43,729 nt of DNA from Longimicrobium sp. (GTDB lineage: Bacteria > Gemmatimonadota > Gemmatimonadetes > Longimicrobiales > Longimicrobiaceae). A program made the translations under genes and the position numbers. Positions 34,436 to 43,682 of this stretch are shown one piece after another. Every line of letters starts with the position of its first letter. The first letter of the stretch is position 1. The notes beneath the pieces are model-generated. The model did no database searches and was not told the origin of the DNA. It was given only the letters and a program-made list of their open reading frames with translations. Location: the NCBI GenBank assembly GCA_036389795.1, contig DASVWD010000046.1, forward strand, positions 1 to 43,729, read 5' to 3'.

Positions 34436-35482
34436 ATGCTAACGCAGGAGACAGGGTTACAGGTTCCATCGGTTTTTCCGCCACCCAGGCGGCCGATCGA
34501 GGACTCGATCCTGGTCATTTTCTCAGTCGCGCAGACCGCGCCGGAGTACCTGCAGGCCGCCGAGAACGCCGTAAACACCTATGAGCGCCCGGACATCCGC
34601 GACGACCGTCCCCACGATCCCCGGCGGCTGGTACGCACACACGCGGAGGTGTTCGGGATTCCGGAGGGCGTGTCTCCCGGGCGCACCCTCAACACCGAGC
34701 TGGTGAAGGCGCTGAAACGGTGCGTGGGCGCCATCGCCTTCGTCGACGACCTGCGGCCCAACATTGCCTACGAGCTCGGCTTTTTCCACGGGAAAGGCGC
34801 CCCGGTCCTCCTGCTCACCTCCTGCTCGCCGGGCCGGTCCTGGCGCCAGATCTCGGACCTGGCCGGCGCCGCGACGGCGAAGTTCACGAGCAGCAACCTC
34901 CAGACGCTGATCCACAAGTACCTGGACCGCCTGTTCGCCGAGCTCGAAGACATCGCTCCGTGGCCCACGTATACGTTCCCCAAGCCGGGCCAGAACCTGC
35001 TCGCGAGTGACGAGATCGAGGTCAGGTGCGATGGATGCGAGATCGTCGAGGACGGCCCGTTCGGCCGGATGGTCCGGCTGTCGCGGTGGGAGAGCCCGCT
35101 GAACCTGTCGATCAACGGAAGCCTGTCTCCCCACGCACGGTTCAAGATCGCGGTGCGCAGCCCCAGCGAGGCGCACTACGCGGTCTACTTCGAGCTCGGG
35201 TTCCAGGACGCCCGCAAGAAGGAGCGCCAGGTGTGGCTGGGGCTGAGCTCCTGGCTCAAGCGTGGCGACTACCGCAACGACGAGCGCAACCTGCCCGTCG
35301 ACCCCGCGAACCGGCAGTGGCGGTACGTGACCGGCACCTTCGCCGACCTCCTGCGGCAGGCACGGCTTTCCCACGTGAAGAACGAAACGCTGAAGCGCGT
35401 CAGGCTCCGCCCCGGAGAGCCCCACAGCGCCGACGACTCGCCGGTGGAGTTCGGCTACCTCGAGATCGTCGGAGTGCTCTGA
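34436..35482 (+). CDS. TIR/nucleoside-deoxyribosyltransferase-like domain fused to a beta-rich domain
   Basis: A 348-aa cytoplasmic protein. Residues ~22-170 resemble the TIR-like and nucleoside 2-deoxyribosyltransferase group: ILVIFSVAQTAPEYL, a helix, then CVGAIAFVDDLRPNIAYELGFFHGKGAPVLLLT (96-128). The N-x-x-YELG pattern puts Glu113 where these families have the catalytic glutamate that attacks N-glycosidic bonds. Residues ~180-348 look like a beta sandwich (MVRLSRWESPLNLSINGS, HYAVYFELGFQD, GDYRNDERNLPVDPANRQWRYV), possibly for binding or oligomerisation. ATG 34436 has GGGGAGGG upstream. No neighbour of a known defence system. Activity on NAD or nucleotides is inference. Confidence 0.7.
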   Translation: MLTQETGLQVPSVFPPPRRPIEDSILVIFSVAQTAPEYLQAAENAVNTYERPDIRDDRPHDPRRLVRTHAEVFGIPEGVSPGRTLNTELVKALKRCVGAIAFVDDLRPNIAYELGFFHGKGAPVLLLTSCSPGRSWRQISDLAGAATAKFTSSNLQTLIHKYLDRLFAELEDIAPWPTYTFPKPGQNLLASDEIEVRCDGCEIVEDGPFGRMVRLSRWESPLNLSINGSLSPHARFKIAVRSPSEAHYAVYFELGFQDARKKERQVWLGLSSWLKRGDYRNDERNLPVDPANRQWRYVTGTFADLLRQARLSHVKNETLKRVRLRPGEPHSADDSPVEFGYLEIVGVL

Positions 35483-35531
35483 CGCGGCACCTCGGCGCGT
35501 ACGAAGGGAACCATCGCCACGCCCACTGCCT

Positions 35532-35564
35532 GGAGGCCCCGGCGCTCGCACCGCCGGGGCCTCC
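35532..35564 (+). terminator. Terminator hairpin after the TIR-like gene
   Basis: Perfect 13-bp stem GGAGGCCCCGGCG (35532-35544) with CGCCGGGGCCTCC (35552-35564), 7-base loop, 50 bp after the stop. No T run. It shares its core with 29766-29794. The rest of the 349-bp gap (35483-35831) shows no gene or repeat to me. Confidence 0.6.
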
Positions 35565-35831
35565 GGCGCATGGGGCGTGCAGCCCTGCCTCTGGCCGCCA
35601 GTCCACCGCGACACATCACGGCTTCCACGCGGACGCTCCCACCGCGCCCGCCGTCCGCACGCGGGCCACCGGACGTCACGCACCTCGGGTGGCGAAAGGA
35701 AGCGCGCACCCGCTACATTGACGGTGTGGTCGAACGATGAGGGAGTTTCGATCCTTCTACGAGCGAACCGCGCCCCCGCAGTACGCCCCCTGAGACGAGT
35801 CTCCCGCCCCACCAGCCCGCCGGCAGACCCA

Positions 35832-38432
35832 ATGGAAGCCAGCGACAGCAAGACGACGCGGCCTCCGGACGCACCTGCAAAGCCAGCTGCGTCCGATTCG
35901 AGGTCCAGGAAGTCGAAAGAAGCTGCCCCCAGACCTGCCGGCGGGCGCGGCCGCAGGGCCGTCCGCGCGCTCGGGCGCGGGGTGCGGCGGACAGCGCGCG
36001 TGGTCCTATGGCTCGTGCTGGCGGTGGCGCTGCTCACCGTGGTCACCACGGCGTGGGGGATCGCGCACACGCCGGTGATCGGGCCGGTGTCGGGGCCCAT
36101 CGTCAACGACGTCACGAAGCTGAACCCGGTGGAGGTGGCGCGGGTGATCGCCCCCACCAGCGAGGCCGAGATCGTGGCGGCGCTGCGCGGCACCACCGGC
36201 CCCGTCTCCATCGGCGGCGGGCGGTACAGCATGGGGGGGCAGACGGCCACCGAGGGCGCGCTGCAGATCGACATGCGCCGCTACAACCGCGTCGTCCGGC
36301 TCGACACCGCCGCCAAGACCCTCACCGTGCAGGCCGGCGCCACCTGGCGGCAGATCCAGGAGGCCATCGACCGGTACGGCCTCTCGGTGAAGGTGATGCA
36401 GTCGTACGGCAACTTCACCGTGGGCGGCTCGCTCTCGGTGAACGTGCACGGGCGCTACGCCGGGCTCGGCCCCATCATCTCCACCGTGCGGAGCTTCCGC
36501 ATCCTCCTGGCCGACGGCACGGCGCTCACCGCGTCGCCCACCGAGAACGCAGAGGTCTTCTACGGCGCCATCGGCGGGTACGGCGGGCTGGGGGTGATCA
36601 CCGAGGCCACGCTGGACCTGGCCGACAACGTGCGCGTGCGCCGCACCCGCACCACCATGCCCGTCGGCCGGTACGCCGCGTACTTCAGCCGCTCCGTGCG
36701 CGGCCGCCCGGACGTCGTCTTCCACAACGCCGACATCTACCCCAACGAGTACGACCGCGTGAGCGTGGTGACGTTCACGCGCACTAACGACCCCGTCACC
36801 GTCCCCGACCGCCTGATGCCGCGGCGCGAGAGCTACCCGACCAGCCGCTTCGGCACGCGCGTGGTCACCGGCTGGCCGGGGGGGAAGGAGATCCGCGAGC
36901 ACGTGCTGGACCCGCTGGCGTACCGCGGCGAGCACGTGGTGTGGCGCAACTACGAGGCGAGCTACGACGTGGCCGAGCTGGAGCCGGCCTCGCGGAAGAA
37001 GTACACCTACGTGCTGCAGGAGTACTTCATCCCCGTGGGCCGCTTCGACGAGTTCGTGCCGCGGATGAGGCGCATCTTCCGGCGCCACCGCGTGAACGTG
37101 GTGAACGTCTCCATCCGGCACGCCACGCCGGACCCGGGCTCGCTGCTGGCCTGGGCGGGGGAGGAGAAGTTCGCCTTCGTGGTCTACTACAAGCAGCGCA
37201 CCAGCCCCGAGGCCCGGCGCGAGGTGGCGGCGTGGACGCGCGAGATGTCCGACGCCGCCCTGGCCAGCGGCGGCAGCTGGTACCTGCCGTACCAGCCGCA
37301 CGCCACCCCCGAGCAGTTCCGGCGCGCCTACCCGCGCGCGGGCGAGTTCTTCGCGCTCAAGCGCCGGCTGGACCCCGGCAACCGCTTCCGCAACAAGCTG
37401 TGGGACCGCTACGACCCCGCGGGCCCGGCGCGGCTGGACGTGGGGACGCCGGAGCGGGCGGCGCTGGCGCGCGTGGAGGGGTACGCGCGGCCCGAGTCGC
37501 AGAGCTTCCTGGCCCACCCGGAGTGGTTCATCGTCTACAGCGCCGACGAGTACGCCGCGTGGACGAAGGACCGCCTCCCGCACGCCTTCCCCTACGCGCG
37601 CTCGATCGGGCAGTTCTGGCGCAACTGGGCGCAGGTGTCGCGCGCGTCGCGCCGCGAGAACCCCGGCAACGCGGGGTACGCGCTGATGCTGGGGGTGATC
37701 GGGACCAGCTTCTCGGTGGAGTACAGCATCAAGAACGCGTACGAGAACACCCTCGGCCGGCTGAGCGCCTGGACGGCCGGCGGGCGCATGACCGACGAGG
37801 ACCGCTTCGCGCACCAGGTGGCGGCGGACTACGGCCGCTTCATCCACACCATCCCCTGGTACCGCTACCCGTTCGGCGCGCAGCTCGGGCGCCTGTGGAG
37901 CGACGTGCCGCTCTGGGGGCCGCACCCGCTGCGCAAGTGGGAGCGGCGCCTGTCGCTCACGCTGGAGTACGCCGTCAAGGGCGCCTACGCGTGGATGCTG
38001 GGCGGCGCCACCGGGGCCGCGTACGCGCCCGAGGACCTCAGGATGGGCCTGGTGGTGTTCGGCGACACCGCGTCGCTGGCGCCGGGAGACAAGCGCGTGC
38101 TCGCGCGGCGCCCGCTGGGGCCCCGGCACGCGCTGCTCACCACGGAGCGCTACGACGCGTTCGGCGGCCTGCTGCGGGAGAGCGCCCGCCGCGGGGAGAC
38201 GACGCCGCTGGTGGAGATCGCGGGGAACGACGACATCGTGGTCACGGGGGTGGCGCCGCGGGAGTGGCGCTACGTGGGCCCCGACGCGGAGTTCCTGTAC
38301 GCGCTCCCGCTGGCCAGCGACGCGCGCCGCATCCGCCCCGTGCTGAAGGTGCGCACGCGCGACCTCCTCCCCTTCCTGCGGCGCATGGAGGCCGAGGGGC
38401 GGCTGGCGGTGGACCACGTCTACGACTACTGA
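35832..38432 (+). CDS. Membrane-anchored FAD-binding oxidoreductase with extra C-terminal domain
   Basis: An 866-aa protein. A basic, Ala/Pro-rich N-terminus precedes one TM helix (56-77), which probably anchors it with the enzyme outside the cytoplasm. Residues ~100-265 are an FAD-binding domain of the PCMH/vanillyl-alcohol-oxidase type: SIGGGRYSMGGQ (126-137), SYGNFTVGGSLSVNVHGRY (191-209), GAIGGYGGLGVITEATL. The substrate part continues to LDPGNRFRNKLWDRY (~516-530), as in sugar-lactone oxidases. The last ~330 residues (PEWFIVYSADEYAAWTKD onward) are not part of that family and I do not recognise them. ATG 35832 lacks a strong Shine-Dalgarno; the frame is open to 35577. Confidence 0.85.
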   Translation: MEASDSKTTRPPDAPAKPAASDSRSRKSKEAAPRPAGGRGRRAVRALGRGVRRTARVVLWLVLAVALLTVVTTAWGIAHTPVIGPVSGPIVNDVTKLNPVEVARVIAPTSEAEIVAALRGTTGPVSIGGGRYSMGGQTATEGALQIDMRRYNRVVRLDTAAKTLTVQAGATWRQIQEAIDRYGLSVKVMQSYGNFTVGGSLSVNVHGRYAGLGPIISTVRSFRILLADGTALTASPTENAEVFYGAIGGYGGLGVITEATLDLADNVRVRRTRTTMPVGRYAAYFSRSVRGRPDVVFHNADIYPNEYDRVSVVTFTRTNDPVTVPDRLMPRRESYPTSRFGTRVVTGWPGGKEIREHVLDPLAYRGEHVVWRNYEASYDVAELEPASRKKYTYVLQEYFIPVGRFDEFVPRMRRIFRRHRVNVVNVSIRHATPDPGSLLAWAGEEKFAFVVYYKQRTSPEARREVAAWTREMSDAALASGGSWYLPYQPHATPEQFRRAYPRAGEFFALKRRLDPGNRFRNKLWDRYDPAGPARLDVGTPERAALARVEGYARPESQSFLAHPEWFIVYSADEYAAWTKDRLPHAFPYARSIGQFWRNWAQVSRASRRENPGNAGYALMLGVIGTSFSVEYSIKNAYENTLGRLSAWTAGGRMTDEDRFAHQVAADYGRFIHTIPWYRYPFGAQLGRLWSDVPLWGPHPLRKWERRLSLTLEYAVKGAYAWMLGGATGAAYAPEDLRMGLVVFGDTASLAPGDKRVLARRPLGPRHALLTTERYDAFGGLLRESARRGETTPLVEIAGNDDIVVTGVAPREWRYVGPDAEFLYALPLASDARRIRPVLKVRTRDLLPFLRRMEAEGRLAVDHVYDY

Positions 38433-38466
38433 GGGCCGGCTCCGGAATCAGCTGTGCACCACGGAA

Positions 38467-38640
38467 AGAGGTTATCCTGAGGCCGGCCAGACCGCAGCCG
38501 CGTCCACGCGAATCGTCGCAGGCCGAAGGATCCGTGGCCTGCATTGCGAAGGATCTTCGCCGATACGGGCCATAGATCCTTCGGGCGCGCAGGCTCTCGC
38601 GCGGAAACGAGTCGAGCGCACGCGCCCTCAGGATGACAGC
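38467..38640. repeat. Intergenic element with CCTGAGG/CCTCAGG ends
   Basis: Begins with GGTTATCCTGAGG and ends CCCTCAGGATGACA, so the termini are inverted (ATCCTGAGG / CCTCAGGAT). The right part (38573-38638) is a member of the GTAGAT/GGATGACA family. An inner repeat of GAAGGATC also occurs. Confidence 0.6.
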
Positions 38641-38694
38641 ATTGAGGGTCGTGCTCAAATCAACGTCTCTCCATCACACACACCGGGAGGGGTG

Positions 38695-39102
38695 ATGCTC
38701 AGTCTCAGGAAGGTGGCGTTCGGGGTGGGGCTGTTCGGCACGATCGTGGTGATCCTGGGATGGATCCCGGGGATCTCGCCGCACGCGGGGCACGAGCGCA
38801 TGATGTTCGGCGCGTTCGCCATCAGCGCCGTCGACGACATCACCCACGGGCTCACCGCGCTGGCGGCGTTCGCGGCCGCGCTGCACTCCGAGCGCGCCAG
38901 CCGGCTGTTCCTGGTGACGTTCGGGTCGTACTACGCGCTCGACGCCACCTTCTGGCTCCTCAACGGCTTCGTCAACGACCAGCCCTGGACGGCCGACATC
39001 ATGCTCAACCTGCCGCACGTGGTGGTGTCGTCCATCATGCTGGCCGCCGCGTACGGGCTCAAGCCGGCCGACGACCGCGCGAGGGCGCCGGCCCCGGCCT
39101 GA
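38695..39102 (+). CDS. Four-helix membrane protein, DUF4383-like
   Basis: A 135-aa integral membrane protein with four predicted TM helices at ~8-25, 50-64, 70-92 and 102-122, and short charged ends. Sequence such as DDITHGLTALAAFAAAL and YYALDATFWLLNGFV recalls small four-TM proteins of the DUF4383 kind, but I cannot confirm the family. Function unknown. ATG 38695 has GGGAGG four bases upstream; GTG 38692 directly before it is too close to that site. It is a single gene between two repeat elements. Confidence 0.75.
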   Translation: MLSLRKVAFGVGLFGTIVVILGWIPGISPHAGHERMMFGAFAISAVDDITHGLTALAAFAAALHSERASRLFLVTFGSYYALDATFWLLNGFVNDQPWTADIMLNLPHVVVSSIMLAAAYGLKPADDRARAPAPA

Positions 39103-39120
39103 AGACGAAACCCCAAAGCC

Positions 39121-39191
39121 TCACACGGAGGAAACGGAGTCGACGGAGAACTGCATCGGGGTTCTCCGTTGACTCCGTTGACTCCGTGTGA
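39121..39191. repeat. 31-bp near-perfect inverted repeat (CACACGGAG type)
   Basis: Left arm 39121-39151 and right arm 39161-39191 pair with three mismatches over 31 bp and a 9-base loop. Both arms contain ACGGAGT units and the arms meet at GGAGAAC / GTTCTCC. A second copy begins at 43683. Confidence 0.85.
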
Positions 39192-39223
39192 GACATGCGG
39201 TTTACCGATCTCGATTCCGAGCG

Positions 39224-40357
39224 ATGGCAGATCGATACGACGTGATCGTCGCCGGGCTGGGGGCGATGGGGAGCGCCTCGGCGTACCACCTGGCGGCGCG
39301 CGGGGCGAAGGTGCTGGGGCTGGAGCGCTTCGGGCCGCGCCACGCTCTGGGCTCCTCGCACGGCGACAGCCGCATCATCCGCGAGATGTACTTCGAGCAC
39401 CCGCTCTACGTCCCCCTCGTCCAGCGCGCGTACGAGCTGTGGGAAGCCCTGGAGCGGGACGCGGGCGCGCCCCTGATGCACGTCGCCGGCGGTCTGATGC
39501 TCGGCCCCGCGGACGGCATGCTCGTCACCGGGACGCTGCGCAGCGCGGCGGAGCACGGCCTACCGCACGAGGTGCTCTCGGCGCGGCAGGTGCACGCCCG
39601 CTGGCCCGCGTTCGACCCGGTCGAGGAGTTCGTCGCCGTGGTGGACCCGCGGGCGGGCTTCCTGCGCCCGGAGGACTGCACCGGGGCGCACCTGGCGCTG
39701 GCCGCCGGCCGCGGGGCGGAGCTGCGCTTCGAGGAGCCGGCGACGGCCTGGGAGGCGGACGGCGAGGGCGTGCGGGTGCGCACCCCCGCGGGCACCTACC
39801 GCGCCGGGCGCCTCCTCGTCGCCGCCGGCGCGTGGACGCGGGAGCTGCTGCCGGGGCTCGACCTGCCGCTCGCCGTCGAGCGCCAGGTGCCGTTCTGGCT
39901 CGGCGCGGCGGGAGAGGAGTACGAGCCGGAGCGCTGCCCTATCTACGCGTGGGAGCACACGCCGGGGTTCATCGGCTACGGCTTCCCGCGCCTGGAGCGG
40001 GGGGTGAAGGCGGCGCTGATGCACCAGGGCGAGGTCTGCGCGGGTCCGGACCAGGTGCGGCGCGAGGTGGACCCGGCCGAGGTGGAGCCGCTGCGGGCGG
40101 CGCTGCGGCAGATCCTGCCAGGCTTGGCCGGCGCGCCGGTGCGCGGGGGCCAGGTGTGCCTGTTCACCAACACGCCGGACGGCGACTTCCTGGTCGACTT
40201 CCATCCCGAGCACCCGCAGGTGCTCCTCTCCAGCCCGTGCTCCGGCCACGGCTTCAAGTTCGCCTCCGCCATCGGCGAGCTCCACGCCGACCTCCTGCTG
40301 GAGGGCCGCACCCGCTTCGACCTCGCGCCGTTCCGGCTGGAACGGTTCGCGGGATGA
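39224..40357 (+). CDS. Monomeric sarcosine oxidase / N-methyl-amino-acid oxidase family flavoenzyme
   Basis: A 377-aa FAD enzyme that should demethylate a secondary N-methyl amino acid, releasing formaldehyde and peroxide. The dinucleotide motif is VIVAGLGAMGSASAYHLA (8-25). SSHGDSRIIREMYFEHPLYVPL matches the MSOX/SolA start. Cys312 in GGQVCLFTNTPDGDFLVDFH corresponds to the residue that binds FAD covalently, and Lys262 and His267 fall at the MSOX active-site positions. CSGHGFKFASAIGE closes the FAD site. Sarcosine, N-methyltryptophan or pipecolate are all possible substrates. ATG 39224 fits homology; ATG 39195 lies upstream in another reading and ATG/GTG 39188 adds 12 residues from the repeat. 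Confidence 0.92.
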   Translation: MADRYDVIVAGLGAMGSASAYHLAARGAKVLGLERFGPRHALGSSHGDSRIIREMYFEHPLYVPLVQRAYELWEALERDAGAPLMHVAGGLMLGPADGMLVTGTLRSAAEHGLPHEVLSARQVHARWPAFDPVEEFVAVVDPRAGFLRPEDCTGAHLALAAGRGAELRFEEPATAWEADGEGVRVRTPAGTYRAGRLLVAAGAWTRELLPGLDLPLAVERQVPFWLGAAGEEYEPERCPIYAWEHTPGFIGYGFPRLERGVKAALMHQGEVCAGPDQVRREVDPAEVEPLRAALRQILPGLAGAPVRGGQVCLFTNTPDGDFLVDFHPEHPQVLLSSPCSGHGFKFASAIGELHADLLLEGRTRFDLAPFRLERFAG

Positions 40358-40846
40358 GCGCCTCCCGCGGGCGGGCACGACTCCGCCCCGCGTACACGCC
40401 GTCCCGGTCGGGCCATCCGGACGTCCGGGGGGGTTGCGCGGTCGCCGCTCACAGCGCATGTTTGTCGTCCGTAACGCGTTGGGTCGAAAGGGGCTACCGT
40501 TCATCGAGGTACCATTCGGCTGTCCCGCCGCACCGATCGGCGGTGAGGGCCGGGCGTGGCACCCCTCGAAGTCGTCCGGGCCGACGTTCCGCCACGCCTC
40601 CGGACGCCTCCGCCCCCCTCGAAGCTTCCCATCATCCATCCAGTCGAAGGCACGCGGCCCGGGCAGATCCCCGGGCCGGGAAAGCCGTCGACCTCCTGAA
40701 CGATCTCCGTTGGCGGGATCCGCTTCGCCGGGCTCGCGCTCCACGCTGATCACGTGAAGCGCCGGCGACCGGCCGGCCCGGTTCCGCCGCTGTCGGTGCC
40801 GGTCGGTATCTCCAGGTCTCTCTCCAATCTCTTTCCCCACCGTCCG
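40358..40846. other. 489-bp gap with one hairpin
   Basis: No credible gene. A perfect 9-bp hairpin CGGCCCGGG (40655-40663) with CCCGGGCCG (40670-40678) may be a terminator. In-frame codons continue upstream of the next gene to 40754, but the signal peptide begins at ATG 40847. I see no repeat-family member here. Confidence 0.5.
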
Positions 40847-42625
40847 ATGAGCTCTCCGTTCCCCAGTTCCCGCCACCGGCGCCGCCTCGCCGGGCTCTGC
40901 GGCGCCGCCGCCCTGTTCCTGGCGGCCCCCGCGCCGGCCCAGCACGCCGACCGCTTCACGCAGGCGCTCGAGCGGGAAGCCGCCGGCGACTTCGCGGGCG
41001 CGCGCGCCCTCCTGCGCCACCCCGCCGTGCTGCGCGACACCGCCCAGGCGGAGCACGCGCGCAGGCTCGACCTGCTGCTGCGCACGCTGGACGCCGCCCA
41101 CTCGTACCTGCACGCGGGCTACCCCGACAGCGCGATGTCGGTGGTAACCGGGCTGCGCCTGGACCCCGTGGGCGACGTCTACCTCAACATGCGCCGGCTG
41201 CGGATGGTCGACTCGCTCCACGAGCTCGCCCGCCAGCGCGCGGATGCGGCGGGCCGTGAAAAGCTGAGGCTCGCGCAGGCGGACTTCCGGGCCGGCCGGC
41301 TCGACATGGCGATCGAGAAGCTGACGGCCCTGCAGTCCGCCAAGGGCACCTCCCGCGCGTTCCGAGACCTCGTGGACGCCGAGCTGCGCCGGGCCCAGGA
41401 GGAGAAGCGCACGATGAGCCGGGAGTTCGCCGCCAGCGCGCTCAGCGAGTTCGGAACTTCCAGCAAGACCCTCCTGCGGCTCCTGGGCTGGCTGGCGGTC
41501 GGCGTCGTGATGGCGGGGCTGCTCACGATGCTCGTCGGCGGGATCCGCAAGCTGCTCCCGGTGAGGAAGGGCACCGGGCTGGCCGTGGTGGACCTCACCG
41601 CCCCGGAGGCGGACCGGGAGCGGCAGAGCCGCATCCTCATGCGCGAAATCCACCGGACCATGAAGGAGATCGAGGAGCGCGGCGACATCGTGCCGGCGGG
41701 ACGGGTGAAGGACCTCGACGGCTTCCCCTACCTCCCCACCAACTTCTCGATCATGGCCGAGATGCGGTCGATGCTCGCCGACGAGCCGGTGACCATCGGG
41801 CTCTTCATGCTGCGCCCGACGCAGGTGCTCGCGTTCTTCGAGAGCCTCTTCAACCTCTCGCACGAGTGGCTGCTGAGCGGGTACCTCAGCGCGGCCCCGG
41901 ACGGCACCGTCACCCTGTTCGTGGAGCGGGTCCCCGGCAGGCGGGAGCTGCAGGTCTGGGGGCCGCTGCGGCGCCTGCACGCCGGGCTGCTGCGCCTGAC
42001 CGGCCGGGCGCGGCCCGGCGCCGCCGCGGCGATGCCGCGCCTGGCCGCCGCCGGCGGGCCGCCGCACGCGGGCAGGGGGCACGCCGGGCGCTGGAAGGAG
42101 AGGGGCACCGGAGACGACGCCCGCGAGCAGGCGATCCGCGAGTTCGCCCTGCACTACATGTACGACCTGGCCGAGTCCAAGCCGGCCTCGAATTGGTCGG
42201 CCTTCCTCCACTACCAGCGCGGCCTGGAGCTGCTCGCCGACGCCGACGACGCGGACGTGCGGGAGCAGCTGCTCGACGACGCGCGCGAGCAGTTCCAGGA
42301 CGCGGCGAGGCAGGATCCCGGGAACTGGATGGCGAAGTTCAAGCTGGCCGAGACGCTGCGCAGGCTCAACCGCCCCGGCGAGGCGATCCAGTACTTCAAC
42401 TCGCTCGACCGGCTGGTCAACGGCGACCACCGGGGGCACTCGGAGCGGCTCAGGGACTTCCTCGCCCGCTCGCCCGATTTCCCGCTGGTGCTCGACTACC
42501 ACCGCGGCATGACGCTCTCCATGTTCCTCACCGTCGAGGAGCAGGACCGGGCCATCCGGATCTTCGACCAGCTGCTGGAGGAGCTCGCTCCGCTTCCCGT
42601 CGTCTCCTCTCCATCCGCCAACTAG
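40847..42625 (+). CDS. Secreted/membrane TPR-like protein
   Basis: A 592-aa protein. Signal peptide 1-31 (ending AAPAPA), then a helical, TPR-like periplasmic part (~32-205: ALEREAAGDFAGARALL, QADFRAGRLDMAIEKL), a TM helix (211-233) and a cytoplasmic part. The latter has a central segment of unknown type (PTNFSIMAEMRSMLADEPVTI, WLLSGYLSAAPDGTVTLFV) and TPR-like helices near the end (REQFQDAARQDPGNWMAKFKLAETLRRL). Unrecognised overall; a scaffold spanning the membrane is plausible. It is followed after 16 bases by a second TPR gene, probably the same operon. Confidence 0.75.
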   Translation: MSSPFPSSRHRRRLAGLCGAAALFLAAPAPAQHADRFTQALEREAAGDFAGARALLRHPAVLRDTAQAEHARRLDLLLRTLDAAHSYLHAGYPDSAMSVVTGLRLDPVGDVYLNMRRLRMVDSLHELARQRADAAGREKLRLAQADFRAGRLDMAIEKLTALQSAKGTSRAFRDLVDAELRRAQEEKRTMSREFAASALSEFGTSSKTLLRLLGWLAVGVVMAGLLTMLVGGIRKLLPVRKGTGLAVVDLTAPEADRERQSRILMREIHRTMKEIEERGDIVPAGRVKDLDGFPYLPTNFSIMAEMRSMLADEPVTIGLFMLRPTQVLAFFESLFNLSHEWLLSGYLSAAPDGTVTLFVERVPGRRELQVWGPLRRLHAGLLRLTGRARPGAAAAMPRLAAAGGPPHAGRGHAGRWKERGTGDDAREQAIREFALHYMYDLAESKPASNWSAFLHYQRGLELLADADDADVREQLLDDAREQFQDAARQDPGNWMAKFKLAETLRRLNRPGEAIQYFNSLDRLVNGDHRGHSERLRDFLARSPDFPLVLDYHRGMTLSMFLTVEEQDRAIRIFDQLLEELAPLPVVSSPSAN

Positions 42626-42641
42626 AGGGGAGGCCGAGACG

Positions 42642-43565
42642 ATGACGAACGCACAGGGCCTGCTCCCGCGCGAGGGCCGCCGGCGCTCGCCGCAGATCCC
42701 GGACGAGCAGCGCAGGCGGCTCGTCTTCCTGGTCCGCAGCGCGCGGGCGTCGGCGCTCTCCTCCAAGCAGGAGGCCCTGCTGGAGCGGGACGGCAACGCC
42801 GTGCGCGAGAGCGAGGAGTTCCGCTGCATCGCGGCCCAGATCGCCACCATCGTGCGGGAGCTCGACGAGATCCCCACGCCCGAGGGCGGCGAAGACCGCG
42901 AGAGCTACGAGCTGGCGCTGGCCGCCGCCGAGAACGCCCACGGGCGCTCGCTCCACCTGATGGGCGACTACCAGCAGGCGCTGACCGTCTTCCAGCAGGC
43001 GCGCGCGCGGGTCCCGGACATGGTCGACCCGTACATCGGGATCGCGGCGGCGTACCTGAAGCTGAAGCAGGAGGGCGACCGCCGCTGGGCGGAGCACACC
43101 GAGGACGCCCTCGAGAAGGCCCTCGAGCTCTCCCCGCTGAACGAGAAGGCGCACTACTACTTCGGGCGGCTGGAGGCGGAGCGCGGCAACTACGAGGCGG
43201 CCAAGCAGCACTTCGAGGCCGGGGGCCGGAGCCACCACTGGAACCTGTACCAGCTCGCGCGGATCGCGCACCTGGAGGGCGACGACGACCTGGCCGTCAG
43301 GCACCTGCGCGGCTCGATCAAGCTCCTCCAGCGCCCGGACGTGCGCTACGAGCTGTTCATCCGCTGCGTGCTGCGCAAGGCGCAGCGGCAGCCGCCCGTC
43401 GAGCTGTCGGTGCTGCGGGAGGCCGAGCGCTACGGGAAGGCCCTGCAGAAGGCGGGAGAAGACCGCGCGGCCAAGACGCGCGCGGGCAAGCTGCTCGCCC
43501 GGGTGGTCGCCCTGCTCTCGGGCGAAGAGACGGACCCGGACCCCGACGACCCCGGGCCGATGTAG
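42642..43565 (+). CDS. Cytoplasmic TPR-repeat protein
   Basis: A 307-aa protein without signal or TM helix. The centre has several TPR units: HGRSLHLMGDYQQALTVFQQ (~96-115), DPYIGIAAAYLKLKQEGDRR, EKALELSPLNEKAHYYFGRL, NYEAAKQHFEAGG and LEGDDDLAVRHLRGSIKLL. TPRs mediate protein contacts; no catalytic domain is seen. The C-terminus is acidic (EETDPDPDDPG). ATG 42642 has GGGGAGG about nine bases upstream. Likely co-transcribed with the membrane TPR protein before it and may bind that protein's cytoplasmic half. Confidence 0.82.
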   Translation: MTNAQGLLPREGRRRSPQIPDEQRRRLVFLVRSARASALSSKQEALLERDGNAVRESEEFRCIAAQIATIVRELDEIPTPEGGEDRESYELALAAAENAHGRSLHLMGDYQQALTVFQQARARVPDMVDPYIGIAAAYLKLKQEGDRRWAEHTEDALEKALELSPLNEKAHYYFGRLEAERGNYEAAKQHFEAGGRSHHWNLYQLARIAHLEGDDDLAVRHLRGSIKLLQRPDVRYELFIRCVLRKAQRQPPVELSVLREAERYGKALQKAGEDRAAKTRAGKLLARVVALLSGEETDPDPDDPGPM

Positions 43566-43682
43566 CGGTGGCGCGGCCGTGATCCTGGCCGCCCGTGCCA
43601 CCCCGGACGGCTCGGGGGGCGTGCCGGAACGGGCGATCCATCTCGCGGAGGATCGTTCGGGATCGCGATCGTCACCGGGCGT

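Noticed and set aside
39560-42877. 1105-codon open frame on the minus strand
   Set aside because: It is antisense to the sarcosine oxidase and TPR genes. The composition is Arg/Ala/Gly/Pro/His-rich without any domain, typical of GC-rich shadow frames.
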